A stretch of DNA of 58,323 bases from the NCBI RefSeq assembly GCF_004799445.1, contig NZ_SSNA01000128.1, forward strand, positions 1 through 58,323. Direction: 5' to 3'. Every line of letters starts with the position of its first letter. The first letter of the stretch is position 1. Source of the stretch: Bradyrhizobium sp. (GTDB lineage: Bacteria; Pseudomonadota; Alphaproteobacteria; Rhizobiales; Xanthobacteraceae). The translations under genes and the position numbers were made by a program. The notes under the pieces were generated by a model that was not told the DNA's origin, did not search any database, and saw only the letters and a program-made list of their open reading frames with translations. Positions 35,025 to 43,760 of this stretch are shown here, piece after piece.

Positions 35025-35483
35025 CTATTGGGACTGCGACTTTCGCCGCCACCTCGCATCCAGCGAATATGTGCCGGCGCCAAACACCGCGATCATGGCG
35101 AAGGCGCCGATCAGGCCGAGGTTCTTGAGGAAGTTGACGGTCTGCCCCTGGACTTGCGGTGCGGGCGACGCCCAGAAATTATGAAACATCAGCGTTGCTG
35201 CGACCGTGAAACCGATCAGTATAACCGCCGCCCACCGTGTCCAGATCCCGAGGACAAGGGCCGATGCACAGCCCAATTCGACCACGATGGATCCTGCCGC
35301 CAGCAAACTGCCAAGCCCGCCCTCGCCGCCCGGCAGACGCGACGCCGTCAGGCCGAAGGCGAGGATCTTTCCGATCCCGCTGTAGACGAACAGCGGCGCG
35401 AGCAGCAGGCGCGCAAACAGTAGCACCTGCCCCTGCAGCCCCTCGGCTTCCAAACCGGTGTTCAATTCGCTGGCCGTCTTCAT
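35025..35483 (-). CDS. DoxX-family membrane protein
   Basis: 152 residues with four membrane helices: FARLLLAPLFVYSGIGKI, LLAAGSIVVELGCASALVL, WAAVILIGFTVAATLMFHNF and NLGLIGAFAMIAVFGAG. The frame extends to 35978 inside the MFS gene, but the normal DoxX start is MKTASELNT at 35483. DoxX proteins serve in quinone-linked redox systems and are often found near aromatic catabolism. It lies 31 bases before the pxpA start and 73 bases after the permease gene. Confidence 0.87.
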   Translation of the reverse strand: MKTASELNTGLEAEGLQGQVLLFARLLLAPLFVYSGIGKILAFGLTASRLPGGEGGLGSLLAAGSIVVELGCASALVLGIWTRWAAVILIGFTVAATLMFHNFWASPAPQVQGQTVNFLKNLGLIGAFAMIAVFGAGTYSLDARWRRKSQSQ

Positions 35484-35556
35484 CCTGTCGCCCCCTGCTT
35501 GTTGAATCGCCCGTAATCCTCGCCGCCCGCTAACCGATGGCCATTGCCGTTCACGG

Positions 35557-36909
35557 CTACTCTGCGGGCGCCACGCCGACTTCAGTGGTATTTGCCTGCA
35601 GCATGAACGATCCGATCGCAAGAGCGGCGACGATCGCCGCGCCGCCGATCGCCCAAAACACCGCTTCCGGCCCTCCGGTCGCCTGCTGCAGCAGGCCGAT
35701 GACATAGGGTCCGAGAATCGCGCCAACGCGCCCCACTCCCAGCTCCATGCCGACGCCACTGGCGCGAAAGCCTGTCTCGTATGAATTGGCGGTGAAGTTG
35801 TTGAGGACGTGCTGGGCGCCAATAATGCAGAAACCGGCGATCGCCACAATCGCCAGATTGAACCCGTGTCCGTTGACGAACACCAGCGCGCCCACGGCAA
35901 GGCCACCGACGGCCCACCACCCGCCCAGCAAACGCGGCGTGCTGGCAAATCCCCGGTCCGCCAGCATGGCAAGCGCAAGCCCGCCGAAAAATGAGGTAGC
36001 CTGCATCAGGGCGCCGAAGCCAAACGACGCCGCAAAGGTTTCGCCGCGCTTGAGCATGACGGTGGGAATCCACCCCGTGAGCCCGAAGATCGCAAACAGG
36101 CTGAGAAACGCGGTAACCCAGATCGTCAGCGAGACACGGCGGTAGCGCGGGGCCAGCAGCGCCGCGATCGTATTCTGCCGCGCGGATTTCCCGGCTACCC
36201 GGAATGCGCCGCTCTGGTAGACCGCCCGCCGCTCCGGCCGCAGCCGCGACAGCAGGGATCGCAACTCGTCGATGCGCCCGTGCGCGGCCAGAAATTTGGG
36301 GCTTTCCGGCAGCACGGCATGCACGACCAGCGTCAGCGGTATCGACAGTGCACCGACAAAATACAGGATTTGCCAGCCATATTGCGGCGTCAGGAATACC
36401 CCGACCAGGCCCGCGGCAACACCACCCAACGACCAGCCCAGCGTCACCCCCCACAGCGAGAAGCGGTTGCTGAGGCGCTGGGGCGCGAGTTCATTGATAT
36501 AAGTCGTGCCAAGCGGCAGCAGCACGCCGAGGCCGAGGCCGGTGAGAAATCTCAGCGCGCAGAAGCTCAGGAAATCGGTGGCCAACAAGGCGGTCAGCAG
36601 CGTCAAGACGTTGACGATCCAAAGCCCGGCCAGCAGCGTGCTTCGCCGCCCAAAACGGTCCGCCACCATTCCGTGACCCATCGCGCCGAACAGAAAGCCG
36701 ACCAGACCCGAGCTGACCAGGAGTCCCGCCTGACTGGGAGCCAATCCCCAGGGCTGCATCACGTAGTGGATGACATAGGCCGGATTGAACGTGTCGTAGC
36801 CGTCGAACAAGGTGATGAGCGTGATCAAGACGCCCAGCGCCTTGTGCAAGGGTGTGACCGCCGCGCCCGCCAGTTCTTCGTGGACGTCGATTTCGGGTTG
36901 CGAACTCAT
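35557..36909 (-). CDS. MFS transporter, AAHS type
   Basis: 450 residues, 12 helices. VLITLITLFDGYDTFNPAYV holds the acidic DGYDT motif of aromatic-acid symporters. Also present are HGMVADRFGRRSTLL (loop 2-3), LPESPKFL, and GVGMELGVGRVGAILGPYV. It lies directly after the gamma-resorcylate decarboxylase gene (45 bases between), and probably brings in 2,6-dihydroxybenzoate or a relative. This is the second AAHS permease in the window; it differs from the one at 16.9-18.3 kb. Confidence 0.9.
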   Translation of the reverse strand: MSSQPEIDVHEELAGAAVTPLHKALGVLITLITLFDGYDTFNPAYVIHYVMQPWGLAPSQAGLLVSSGLVGFLFGAMGHGMVADRFGRRSTLLAGLWIVNVLTLLTALLATDFLSFCALRFLTGLGLGVLLPLGTTYINELAPQRLSNRFSLWGVTLGWSLGGVAAGLVGVFLTPQYGWQILYFVGALSIPLTLVVHAVLPESPKFLAAHGRIDELRSLLSRLRPERRAVYQSGAFRVAGKSARQNTIAALLAPRYRRVSLTIWVTAFLSLFAIFGLTGWIPTVMLKRGETFAASFGFGALMQATSFFGGLALAMLADRGFASTPRLLGGWWAVGGLAVGALVFVNGHGFNLAIVAIAGFCIIGAQHVLNNFTANSYETGFRASGVGMELGVGRVGAILGPYVIGLLQQATGGPEAVFWAIGGAAIVAALAIGSFMLQANTTEVGVAPAE

Positions 36910-36953
36910 GGCATCCTCCCCTGACTGGTTGACGGGCCCGCTCTCCGGCGGAT

Positions 36954-37943
36954 CTATTTGACGGTTTGGTCGAGCTTGAATAGCGCCCTGGCGTTGTCCC
37001 GACCGATTTTATGACGATCGCCCTCCGCGATCGGCGCCGCGTCGAACCAGTCTGACGCATGGTCGATGTTCTCGAAAGGCCAATCGGTCGAAAAAAGGAT
37101 TCGATCGGCGCCTATTTCCAGCATGGCATCGATGAGCGTCTGGGTCCGGAAATTCCCTGAGGTCGTGATGTAGAAATTCTCGCGGAAATAGTCGGCGATC
37201 ATCCGTTTGGCCGGATAGCGATTTTGTTCGCGCATCCACTTGTTGTGGTTGTCGATCCGCCACATCGAATAGGGCAGCCCCTCGCCCATGTGCCCGATGA
37301 TGATGTTCAACCGCGGATACGCGTCGAACAATCCCGATCCCATCAGCCTGAGCGCGTGAACCGCCGTTTCCTGCCCAAACGCCCAGGTCGGTCCCATCAG
37401 CCAGCGGTGGCCCTCGTAAATGGCAGCGTCTTTTGGCAGTGGATTTCGCGGGTGGAGATAGAACGGCACATCAAGCCGTTCGACCTCGGCCCAAAACGGC
37501 CAATAGGCGTTGAGGTCGTAGTAAATGCCGGATTCGTTGCCGCCGATCTGGCTGAAGCCGTTCACGAGGGCGCCGCAGAACCCAAGTTCGCCCACACATC
37601 GCTCCAGTTCGCGGGCAGCCAGGTCGGGGCTTTGCATCGGCAGCGCCGCCAGACCCCCAAATCGCTTCGGCTGACGTTGAATTTGCTCGGCGAGAAAGTC
37701 GTTCGCCCGACGCGATATCTCGCTGGCCTTGTTTTGATCGGGTATCGCCTGCACGGCCGGAGCATTCAGGGAAAGCAGCATCACCTCGATGCCGTGGGAA
37801 TCCATCTCCCGCAAGCGACGGTCCTGGATGTCGAGCAGCCGGGCCTTCAGTTCAGGCCAGTCCGCCTCGGGGGAAAACCCGGCGCTGTCCTGGAGCGTCT
37901 CGTCGATCGCGAAATGCTCTTCGAGAGCGACTTTTCCATGCAT
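36954..37943 (-). CDS. gamma-resorcylate (2,6-dihydroxybenzoate) decarboxylase
   Basis: 329 residues, close to the 327 of characterised enzymes. From ATG 37943 (MHGKVALEEHF), the zinc ligands known for 2,6-dihydroxybenzoate decarboxylase fall at exactly the expected numbers: Glu8, His10, His164 (YLHPRNPLP) and Asp287 (STDWPFENIDH). This strongly supports both the call and the start; the upstream ATG at 37958 would shift them by five. The enzyme reversibly removes CO2 from 2,6-dihydroxybenzoate to give resorcinol. It heads an operon with an AAHS permease, and a divergent MarR gene lies 164 bases away. Resorcinol hydroxylase and ring-cleavage genes are not in the window. Confidence 0.92.
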   Translation of the reverse strand: MHGKVALEEHFAIDETLQDSAGFSPEADWPELKARLLDIQDRRLREMDSHGIEVMLLSLNAPAVQAIPDQNKASEISRRANDFLAEQIQRQPKRFGGLAALPMQSPDLAARELERCVGELGFCGALVNGFSQIGGNESGIYYDLNAYWPFWAEVERLDVPFYLHPRNPLPKDAAIYEGHRWLMGPTWAFGQETAVHALRLMGSGLFDAYPRLNIIIGHMGEGLPYSMWRIDNHNKWMREQNRYPAKRMIADYFRENFYITTSGNFRTQTLIDAMLEIGADRILFSTDWPFENIDHASDWFDAAPIAEGDRHKIGRDNARALFKLDQTVK

Positions 37944-38016
37944 CGCAGAGGCCTCCATCTTGTTCTTTGCCTGACGGGATCAGACAAGACGGCGCCATAA
38001 CTTGTCAATGGTAATG

Positions 38017-38028
38017 TTGCAAATGCAA
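38017..38028. promoter_or_regulatory. candidate MarR operator near gamma-RDC
   Basis: TTGCAAATGCAA: 5-base arms TTGCA/TGCAA around AA. It lies 74 bases before the decarboxylase start and 80 before the marR start. Read leftward, its last six bases TTGCAA sit 17 bases before TATGGC, so it may cover the operon's -35 box. A nearby TTGTCAA may be a half-site. Confidence 0.4.
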
Positions 38029-38107
38029 ATGATGTCACTACAACTGCCGTCTCGACAAGATTGCGTGACACCTGCGCAGCGATTGGCCGCTGACCCGGAT
38101 AAACCTC

Positions 38108-38638
38108 ATGTACCGGCTATCAAATTCCCTGCCCTATCTTCTCGCCCGTCTCGGCGTTCGCATGGGGGAGCTCTTTGTCAGGATCGTGCGGAAGCAAGGG
38201 CTGACGCTACCGATGTATCGGGTCCTTGCGGCGCTTGCCGAACAGGGCCGTCCGCTTCGACTGAGCGAGCTGGCGGCGCTGACATCGGTGGAAATGTCGA
38301 CGCTGTCGCGCCTTGTCGCCGACATGCATCGCGACGGCGTTGTCTCCCGCGAGCGACCGCAAAACGATCAGCGCAGTCTGCAGGTCGCATTGACGCCACA
38401 CGGCTCGGCGCTGGCCGCCCGCTTCATGCCGGTCGCCGCTCATTATGAGAGGGTCGCTACCGGCAATATGTCGGCGAAGGACGCAGCGACACTGAAAGCG
38501 ACACTTGTTCAACTCTACGAGAATCTTGACCGGTTGGAGCAGGAAGTTGAAGATGGAGAGATCGAGAAGCTGATCGGATCCGGACCGCAGCGGCGCCCGA
38601 AGCGATCAGCAAAGCGGCGCACTAAAGCCGCGCGATAG
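38108..38638 (+). CDS. MarR-family regulator of the gamma-resorcylate cluster
   Basis: 176 residues. Winged helix: LTLPMYRVLAALAEQGRPLR, LSELAALTSVEMSTLSRLVA, DMHRDGVVSRERPQNDQRSL, ALTPHGSALA. The C-terminus is Lys/Arg-rich (RRPKRSAKRRTKAAR), longer than usual and possibly extra DNA contact. It is divergent from the decarboxylase gene with the palindrome TTGCAAATGCAA in between. It probably represses the catabolic operon until an aromatic acid binds (inference). Confidence 0.87.
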   Translation: MYRLSNSLPYLLARLGVRMGELFVRIVRKQGLTLPMYRVLAALAEQGRPLRLSELAALTSVEMSTLSRLVADMHRDGVVSRERPQNDQRSLQVALTPHGSALAARFMPVAAHYERVATGNMSAKDAATLKATLVQLYENLDRLEQEVEDGEIEKLIGSGPQRRPKRSAKRRTKAAR

Positions 38639-38752
38639 AAGGCGATTTCGAGCCAGCGCCGCAAGGCCGGCGTTGCCGGATTGAATGGGTGCCCGGTACG
38701 CACAGGCTATCACCCTCGACACCAACCGAACATTGCGTTTATTCTTGCAGCC

Positions 38753-39376
38753 ATGACCGAACACGATCATCATCACCACGACCACTCGGAACTGTCCGAG
38801 ACGGAATTGCGCGTGCGGGCGCTCGAAACCATCCTGACCGAAAAAGGCTATGTCGACCCCGCCGCGCTCGATGCCATTATCCAGGCCTACGAAACCAAGA
38901 TAGGCCCGCACAACGGCGCGCGGGTGGTCGCCAAGGCCTGGTCCGATCCTGCCTTCAGGCAGTTCCTGCTCGAGGACGCCAGCAAGGCCGTGGGCACACT
39001 CGGTCACGTGAGCCGCGTCGGCGATCATCTCGTTGCGGTCGAGAACACACCAACGCGCCATAACATGGTCGTGTGCACGCTTTGCTCCTGCTACCCCTGG
39101 GAAATGCTGGGGCTGCCGCCGGTCTGGTACAAGGCCGCCCCCTACCGCTCGCGCGCGGTCAAGGACCCGCGCGGCGTCCTCGCCGATTTTGGCGTCAGCC
39201 TGCCCAGGGAGACCGAGATAAGGGTCTGGGACTCGACCGCCGAGACGCGCTTTTTGGTGCTGCCGATGCGCCCCGAAGGCACCGATGGCTGGAACGAGCC
39301 GCAGCTCGCCGAGCTGGTGACGCGGGACTCGATGATCGGCACCGGGTTTCCCAAAAGGCCGGGAGCGTCGTCGTGA
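38753..39376 (+). CDS. nthA: cobalt-type nitrile hydratase subunit alpha
   Basis: 207 residues. The metal site is CTLCSC at 108-113; Thr in the second place marks the cobalt type (iron enzymes have CSLCSC). The Cys at 111 and 113 are normally oxidised to sulfinic and sulfenic acid. The front is His-rich ([14 protein letters not shown]). Other alpha-subunit marks: [28 protein letters not shown] and [16 protein letters not shown]. With beta it hydrates nitriles to amides. I chose ATG 38753 as the alpha start; the frame is open to 38681. Its stop overlaps the beta start by 4 bases. Confidence 0.95.
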   Translation: MTEHDHHHHDHSELSETELRVRALETILTEKGYVDPAALDAIIQAYETKIGPHNGARVVAKAWSDPAFRQFLLEDASKAVGTLGHVSRVGDHLVAVENTPTRHNMVVCTLCSCYPWEMLGLPPVWYKAAPYRSRAVKDPRGVLADFGVSLPRETEIRVWDSTAETRFLVLPMRPEGTDGWNEPQLAELVTRDSMIGTGFPKRPGASS

Positions 39377-40032
39377 ACGGCGTGCATGACATGGGCGGCA
39401 TGGATGGCTTCGGCAAGGTCGAAGTCGAACCGAACGAGCCGATGTTTCACAGCGAATGGGAAGCTCGTGTGCTGGCGATGGTGCGCGCGATGGGCGCGGC
39501 CGGCGCCTTCAATATCGATGCCTCGCGGTTCTATCGGGAGACATTGCCGCCGGATATCTATCTCGCGAGCTCGTACTACCAGAAATGGCTGCTTGGCCTT
39601 GAAGACCTGTTGATCGACAAGGGTTACATCGCGGCCTCGGAGATCGCGGCCGGCCACGCGATAGAACCGGCCAAGCCGCTCAAGCGCGGCAAGTTCACGG
39701 TCGGCGACGTCGAGCGCGTGATGGTGCGCGGCAAGTTCGGGCGCAACGCTCCCGCCCCGGCCAGGTTCAAGCCGGGCGACCGCGTGCGAGCCAAGAACAT
39801 GCATCCGGCAACGCACACGCGGCTGCCGCGCTACACCCGCGGCCATGTCGGGGTGGTCGAGCGCAACCTCGGCTGCAACGTTTTTCCGGACTCCGCCGCG
39901 ATGGAAGCCGGCGAGAACCCGCAATGGCTCTACACCGTTGTGTTCGACGGGGCCGAATTATGGGGCCCGGATGCCGACCCCACCGTCAAGATATCCATCG
40001 ACGCGTTCGAACCGTATCTGGAGGGGGCATGA
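39373..40032 (+). CDS. nthB: nitrile hydratase subunit beta
   Basis: 219 residues from a GTG (GTGAACGGCGTGCAT gives [14 protein letters not shown], the standard beta N-terminus). Further marks: [66 protein letters not shown]. The GTG overlaps the alpha stop (GTGA), so both subunits are co-translated and likely made in equal amount. Beta contributes residues to the active-site cleft and stabilises the alpha metal claw. Confidence 0.95.
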   Translation: MNGVHDMGGMDGFGKVEVEPNEPMFHSEWEARVLAMVRAMGAAGAFNIDASRFYRETLPPDIYLASSYYQKWLLGLEDLLIDKGYIAASEIAAGHAIEPAKPLKRGKFTVGDVERVMVRGKFGRNAPAPARFKPGDRVRAKNMHPATHTRLPRYTRGHVGVVERNLGCNVFPDSAAMEAGENPQWLYTVVFDGAELWGPDADPTVKISIDAFEPYLEGA

Positions 40033-40412
40033 CGGACGCCGCTGCGGCGCGCGCCACCAGCGCCCTCCCCGATCTCCCCCGCGACGACGTCGGGCCGGTG
40101 TTTCGCGAGCCCTGGGAGGCGCAGGCCTTTGCGATAGCGCTCTCACTGCATGAGCGCGGCCTGTTCACCTGGACCGAGTGGGCCGCGGCGCTTGCCGATG
40201 AAATCAAGCGCGCGCAGGCGTGCGGCGATCCCGACGATGGCACGACCTATTACCGGCATTGGCTCGCGACACTGGAGAAGCTGGTCGCGGCGAAGGGCGT
40301 CGTGACTTTGGAAGACCAGCATCGCTACCGCGACGCCTGGGACCACGCCGCCGACCGAACGCCCCATGGCTCGCCGATCGAATTGAGGCCGGAGGATTTT
40401 CGGCCATCATGA
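40029..40412 (+). CDS. nitrile hydratase accessory protein (P14K/NhlE type)
   Basis: 127 residues, starting inside the beta stop (ATGA) with GGGGG before it. The sequence PVFREPWEAQAFAIALSLHE, FTWTEWAAALADEIK and TYYRHWLATLEKLV has the same helical arrangement as the beta N-terminal part, as in known activators that help load cobalt and swap the alpha subunit. No amidase or cobalt permease lies beside it, so amide use and cobalt supply must be encoded elsewhere. Confidence 0.88.
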   Translation: MTDAAAARATSALPDLPRDDVGPVFREPWEAQAFAIALSLHERGLFTWTEWAAALADEIKRAQACGDPDDGTTYYRHWLATLEKLVAAKGVVTLEDQHRYRDAWDHAADRTPHGSPIELRPEDFRPS

Positions 40413-40542
40413 CGAACATGCGCGGGCAAATCACCCGCGCACGCCAGCTATTTTAAATTAACCCCGCACTGTCTTTAAGTTGTGTTGGCAAAGCATTACG
40501 CTGGCTTGGTACACAACCATCCTTACAGGCAGGAATGAGATC

Positions 40543-40788
40543 ATGAACATCGTGCCTCGCCACGTTGTGCAACTGGCAGCAATTTGCGCCCTTGCAATAA
40601 CCTCCCCACAACTTGTCTCTGCTTCTGGTTCCGAGAATGGCGCTACGTTCTGGCTAGCGATGGGGCCGATGAGCGCCGCGCAAAAGAACCAGGGTACGCC
40701 GGGCAAATCCGATGAGGTGGCAGTGGAGCCACGCCATCACGCCAAGCACCATCGCGCCAAGCACTGGCACGCCCACCACGGCATGTGA
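40543..40788 (+). CDS. small exported His-rich protein
   Basis: 81 residues. AGGAATGAGATC precedes the ATG. A signal peptide (VVQLAAICALAITSPQLVSA, near residue 28) leaves a mature peptide of about 53 residues. It contains a short Gly/Met segment (WLAMGPMSAAQ) and a C-terminal His-rich run HHAKHHRAKHWHAHHGM (9 His in 17 residues). The tail could bind Co, Ni, Zn or Cu in the periplasm. It lies 130 bases after the cobalt nitrile hydratase genes, so a link to metal supply is tempting but unproven. I know no family. Confidence 0.65.
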   Translation: MNIVPRHVVQLAAICALAITSPQLVSASGSENGATFWLAMGPMSAAQKNQGTPGKSDEVAVEPRHHAKHHRAKHWHAHHGM

Positions 40789-40850
40789 TCGCGGTCATCG
40801 CGGATTCACGGATGCGGCATCGGTGATCTCAGCCGGTTTTCTGCCTATCG

Positions 40851-40992
40851 GTGGAAATCACGGGCTGCTCGATTCGTATTACCGGGATGAGCCGCTCGTG
40901 TTGCGGCATTACACGGCCGATGACCTCGTCTGGCCCGGTGCATCATGACCCCTTCCCGCGATATTTCGCGCCTGCTCGACATCATGGCGGCG
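40851..40992 (+). repeat. left copy of duplicated mazG 5' segment
   Basis: 142 bases that align with 42803-42943. By hand I count about 13 substitutions and 3 single-base gaps, near 88-89% identity. It covers the leader of mazG and its first 16 codons. The similarity stops abruptly at ATGGCGGCG. The two copies flank the membrane protein gene at 41118-42707. Confidence 0.85.
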
Positions 40993-41085
40993 AGCCGGGC
41001 CATGTCGCTTTACGTACCTTTCAGCAAAGGAAGCCTATGCTGCGGAAATAGGCCGTTTGCCAGTTCTGGCCATATTCAGGCCTGA
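40945..41085 (+). pseudogene. truncated mazG start (remnant)
   Basis: An open frame of 46 residues. It opens MTPSRDISRLLDIMAAS, matching the first 16 residues of the intact MazG (MTSSRDISRLLDIMAAL), then runs into unrelated sequence (MSLYVPFSKGSLCCGN) and stops. It has no NTPase residues. It is the broken copy of the mazG 5' end, about 1.95 kb upstream of the intact gene. Confidence 0.75.
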
Positions 41086-41117
41086 CGGGCGCGGCAGGAA
41101 ATTGCGGAGACGATAGC

Positions 41118-42707
41118 ATGCACTCTGGGCGCCCCTCATCCGCCGGTTTGCCCCGCATAGGCATATTCGTCTCCGCCCGATGGGAAAACGTCGGCATTGC
41201 TGCGGCGGCGATGCTCGCCATCGGCATCCCCTTCGTGGCATTCGCAAACCTCGTGCTGTTCCACTTTTATGCACGGGGCAGCTTCGTGCTGGACACTGGC
41301 CTGCTTGCATCCCTGATGTGGCACAGCGATGCGGCCCTTACGCAACCGGCGAGCCTTGGCGGAAGCAGCTACTTCGGCACGCACGTGTCGCTGCTATTCC
41401 TGCCTGCCTCGGCGCTTAGCCGGTGTCTGCCATTGTCAATGCCGCAGTTTTTCGCCGGCATTGTTGGGTTCAGCCACGCGCTGCTGGCGCTTGCGGTATT
41501 TTGGCTGCTGGTGGAGGGCTTCGGCCTGCGGCGCGGCGTGGGACCGTGGATCGCGGCTCTCGCCGCGCTAGGCTTCGCCTTCAGCGGGCTGGCGATCGCA
41601 ATTGCACGCTACCCGCATTTCGAGACGCTGATCGCGGCCTTCTTCCTGCTGTTCGCCGTGGCACAGGTGCTTGGCCATCCACGCCTCGCCGTCGTCTTTT
41701 TCGTCCTGGGGCTGGCGACCCGCGAGGATGCCGGGTTCCACTATGTGGCGATCCTCGGCCTACTGGTCATGCTGAATGCAGCCTGTGGCGTACCGTTGCG
41801 GCAGCAACGGACGGAATGCACCTTCGCGCTGGCGGCGTTGTTCTACGCCATCGCCGCGATGGCCGTGCAGCGCCTCATATTCCCGGAGACATCAGCATTC
41901 GCGCGGGTATATGTCGGTGACCCGCCCCTCGCGCATCTAGGTGCTGGCCTGATTGCACACCGTATCGGCTTCTTCCTGGTCGGCCGTCCATACATCCTGT
42001 ATCCTGCTCTTGGTGCCTGCATATGGGCGCTGCGAGCACGGAACCCCTGCGTCGTGCTGGGGTTTGTTGCCGGTATTCCATGGGCGCTACTGCACCTGCT
42101 GGCGAAAAGTCCGCTCGCCGGCGCACTCGTGAGTTACTACGCTTTTCCGTTTCTTATCGCTCTGGCCTGGCCGCTGATCGGCGTGATGCGACAGCAGCAA
42201 CGGACAGGGAACGCGGGCGACCCGACCTCGGTCCTCGCGGGTTTCGCCACGCTGCTGGCGTTGAGCTTCTTCCCTGGTGTCGGGATACACGATCCCGGAC
42301 AACTGCCGCTTCCTCAGGCGTTCTGGGACCCGCCCTCCCGCGCACAGCAGGCTGCGACCGATCGCGCCGCGGCGGCGTTGAGCGCAGCACGACCGATGCT
42401 CGGCCGCTTGCTTGTTGACAACAGCATCGCCGCGCTCGCTCCAAATGGCTTTGCGCAAAAAGAAGTACCGTTTCTGCAAGGCAACGGATCGACGCCAAGC
42501 GAGACGACGACCTCCCCGGACACGGTGGCCTTCTTCGCCGAGGGTTACGACGCGCAGCGGTTGCGCGCGATAGCCGACGCTGCGGGCCTCGCTAGGCGTT
42601 ACGCCATGCCCGGCACGCAAATCCATCTCGCAGCACGGCAGAGGCTTGAAGACGTTCCATTGCTCGCCGGCCTCATGGCCGCCGAGCAAGGCGACGCCCA
42701 GAAGTAG
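41118..42707 (+). CDS. polytopic membrane protein, DUF2079/GT-C-like
   Basis: 529 residues, about 10 membrane helices in the first 410 residues, then a soluble ~120-residue tail. GGAGACGATAGC precedes the ATG. The front pattern FVLDTGLLASLMWHSD, SSYFGTHVSLLFLPASAL and later LATREDAGFHYVA is like DUF2079 membrane proteins, which share the GT-C glycosyltransferase architecture (an acidic residue in the first outer loop). A lipid-linked sugar transferase role is possible but not shown. It lies between two copies of the mazG 5' region, so it seems to be a later insertion. Confidence 0.78.
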   Translation: MHSGRPSSAGLPRIGIFVSARWENVGIAAAAMLAIGIPFVAFANLVLFHFYARGSFVLDTGLLASLMWHSDAALTQPASLGGSSYFGTHVSLLFLPASALSRCLPLSMPQFFAGIVGFSHALLALAVFWLLVEGFGLRRGVGPWIAALAALGFAFSGLAIAIARYPHFETLIAAFFLLFAVAQVLGHPRLAVVFFVLGLATREDAGFHYVAILGLLVMLNAACGVPLRQQRTECTFALAALFYAIAAMAVQRLIFPETSAFARVYVGDPPLAHLGAGLIAHRIGFFLVGRPYILYPALGACIWALRARNPCVVLGFVAGIPWALLHLLAKSPLAGALVSYYAFPFLIALAWPLIGVMRQQQRTGNAGDPTSVLAGFATLLALSFFPGVGIHDPGQLPLPQAFWDPPSRAQQAATDRAAAALSAARPMLGRLLVDNSIAALAPNGFAQKEVPFLQGNGSTPSETTTSPDTVAFFAEGYDAQRLRAIADAAGLARRYAMPGTQIHLAARQRLEDVPLLAGLMAAEQGDAQK

Positions 42708-42802
42708 GCGAATCCGCTGCGACGACTTTCGGCTCACCAAGCAGCCCGAAGTAGCACCCAACGGGGCGCGCCTATTTCTGAGCCTCGCCTTGGATCTTAT
42801 GG

Positions 42803-42943
42803 GTGGAAATCACCGGCGGCTCGATTCGTTTTACTGGGATGAGCGCTCGTGTTGCGGCATACAAGGCCGATGACCTCGTCCAGCCCCGGTGCGCTATGAC
42901 CTCTTCCCGCGATATTTCACGCCTGCTCGATATCATGGCGGCG
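42803..42943 (+). repeat. right copy of duplicated mazG 5' segment
   Basis: 141 bases, the partner of 40851-40992. This copy runs without a break into the intact mazG reading frame. It includes about 93 bases of leader, so the leader may carry the mazG promoter, now present twice. Confidence 0.85.
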
Positions 42944-43711
42944 TTGCGAACGCCCGGCAGCGGCTGTCCCTGGGATCTCGAACAGAACTTCGCGACCATC
43001 GCTCCCTACACCATCGAGGAAGCCTATGAAGTCGTCGACGCCATCGCGCGCGGCGATCTCGATGACCTGCGCGACGAACTCGGCGATCTCCTGCTGCAGG
43101 TGGTGTTTCATGCCCGCATGGCGGAAGAACAGAATGCATTCAATTTCGGCGACGTGGTCGACGCGATCTCCCGCAAGATGATTCGAAGGCATCCGCATGT
43201 TTTCGCCGACAAGGACGGACGATTGACGCCATCGGACGTCAAGGGCGCCTGGGAGCGCATCAAGGCCGAGGAAAAGGCCGAACGCGCGGCACGGCGGCCA
43301 TCGGACGAAACCTCTCACAAATCGCTGTTGTCGGATGTCAAAGCGGGTCAGCCGGCGCTGGCGCTCGCCATGGAATTGCAGCGTAAGGCCTCGAGCGTCG
43401 GCTTTGACTGGAACGATCCGCGCGCGGTGTTGCGCAAAATTCGCGAAGAGGCCGACGAGATCGAGGTGGCCCTCGACCGCGGCGTGGCCAGCGAGCTGGC
43501 GGAAGAAACCGGCGACCTGCTGTTCGCGCTGGTCAATCTGGCGCGACATACCGACGTCGATCCTGAACTCGCGCTACGCGGCACCAACGCCAAATTCGAG
43601 CGCCGCTTCGGCTATATCGAGCGGGCGCTGTCGGCACAGGGACGGTCCCTCGAGAGTGCATCGCTTTCGGAAATGGATGCGCTGTGGGACGAGGCGAAGG
43701 GCGAAGAGTGA
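42896..43711 (+). CDS. mazG: nucleoside triphosphate pyrophosphohydrolase MazG
   Basis: 271 residues from ATG 42896. Two MazG domains: the first with GCPWDLEQNF, YTIEEAYEVVDAI and LRDELGDLLLQVVFHARMA (the ExxE..ExxD metal site), then MIRRHPHVF. The second has IREEADEIEVAL and LAEETGDLLFALVNLARH. The enzyme hydrolyses NTPs to NMP and PPi and is thought to clean the nucleotide pool and lower ppGpp under stress. The frame opens further to 42803, but MTSSRDISRLLDIMA is the true start, as the truncated upstream copy also shows. It is convergent with hflX. Confidence 0.95.
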   Translation: MTSSRDISRLLDIMAALRTPGSGCPWDLEQNFATIAPYTIEEAYEVVDAIARGDLDDLRDELGDLLLQVVFHARMAEEQNAFNFGDVVDAISRKMIRRHPHVFADKDGRLTPSDVKGAWERIKAEEKAERAARRPSDETSHKSLLSDVKAGQPALALAMELQRKASSVGFDWNDPRAVLRKIREEADEIEVALDRGVASELAEETGDLLFALVNLARHTDVDPELALRGTNAKFERRFGYIERALSAQGRSLESASLSEMDALWDEAKGEE

Positions 43712-43760
43712 CCAACGCCTGAGGCGATGGATCGTGGCCTTGATCGGGATAAAGATGAGT

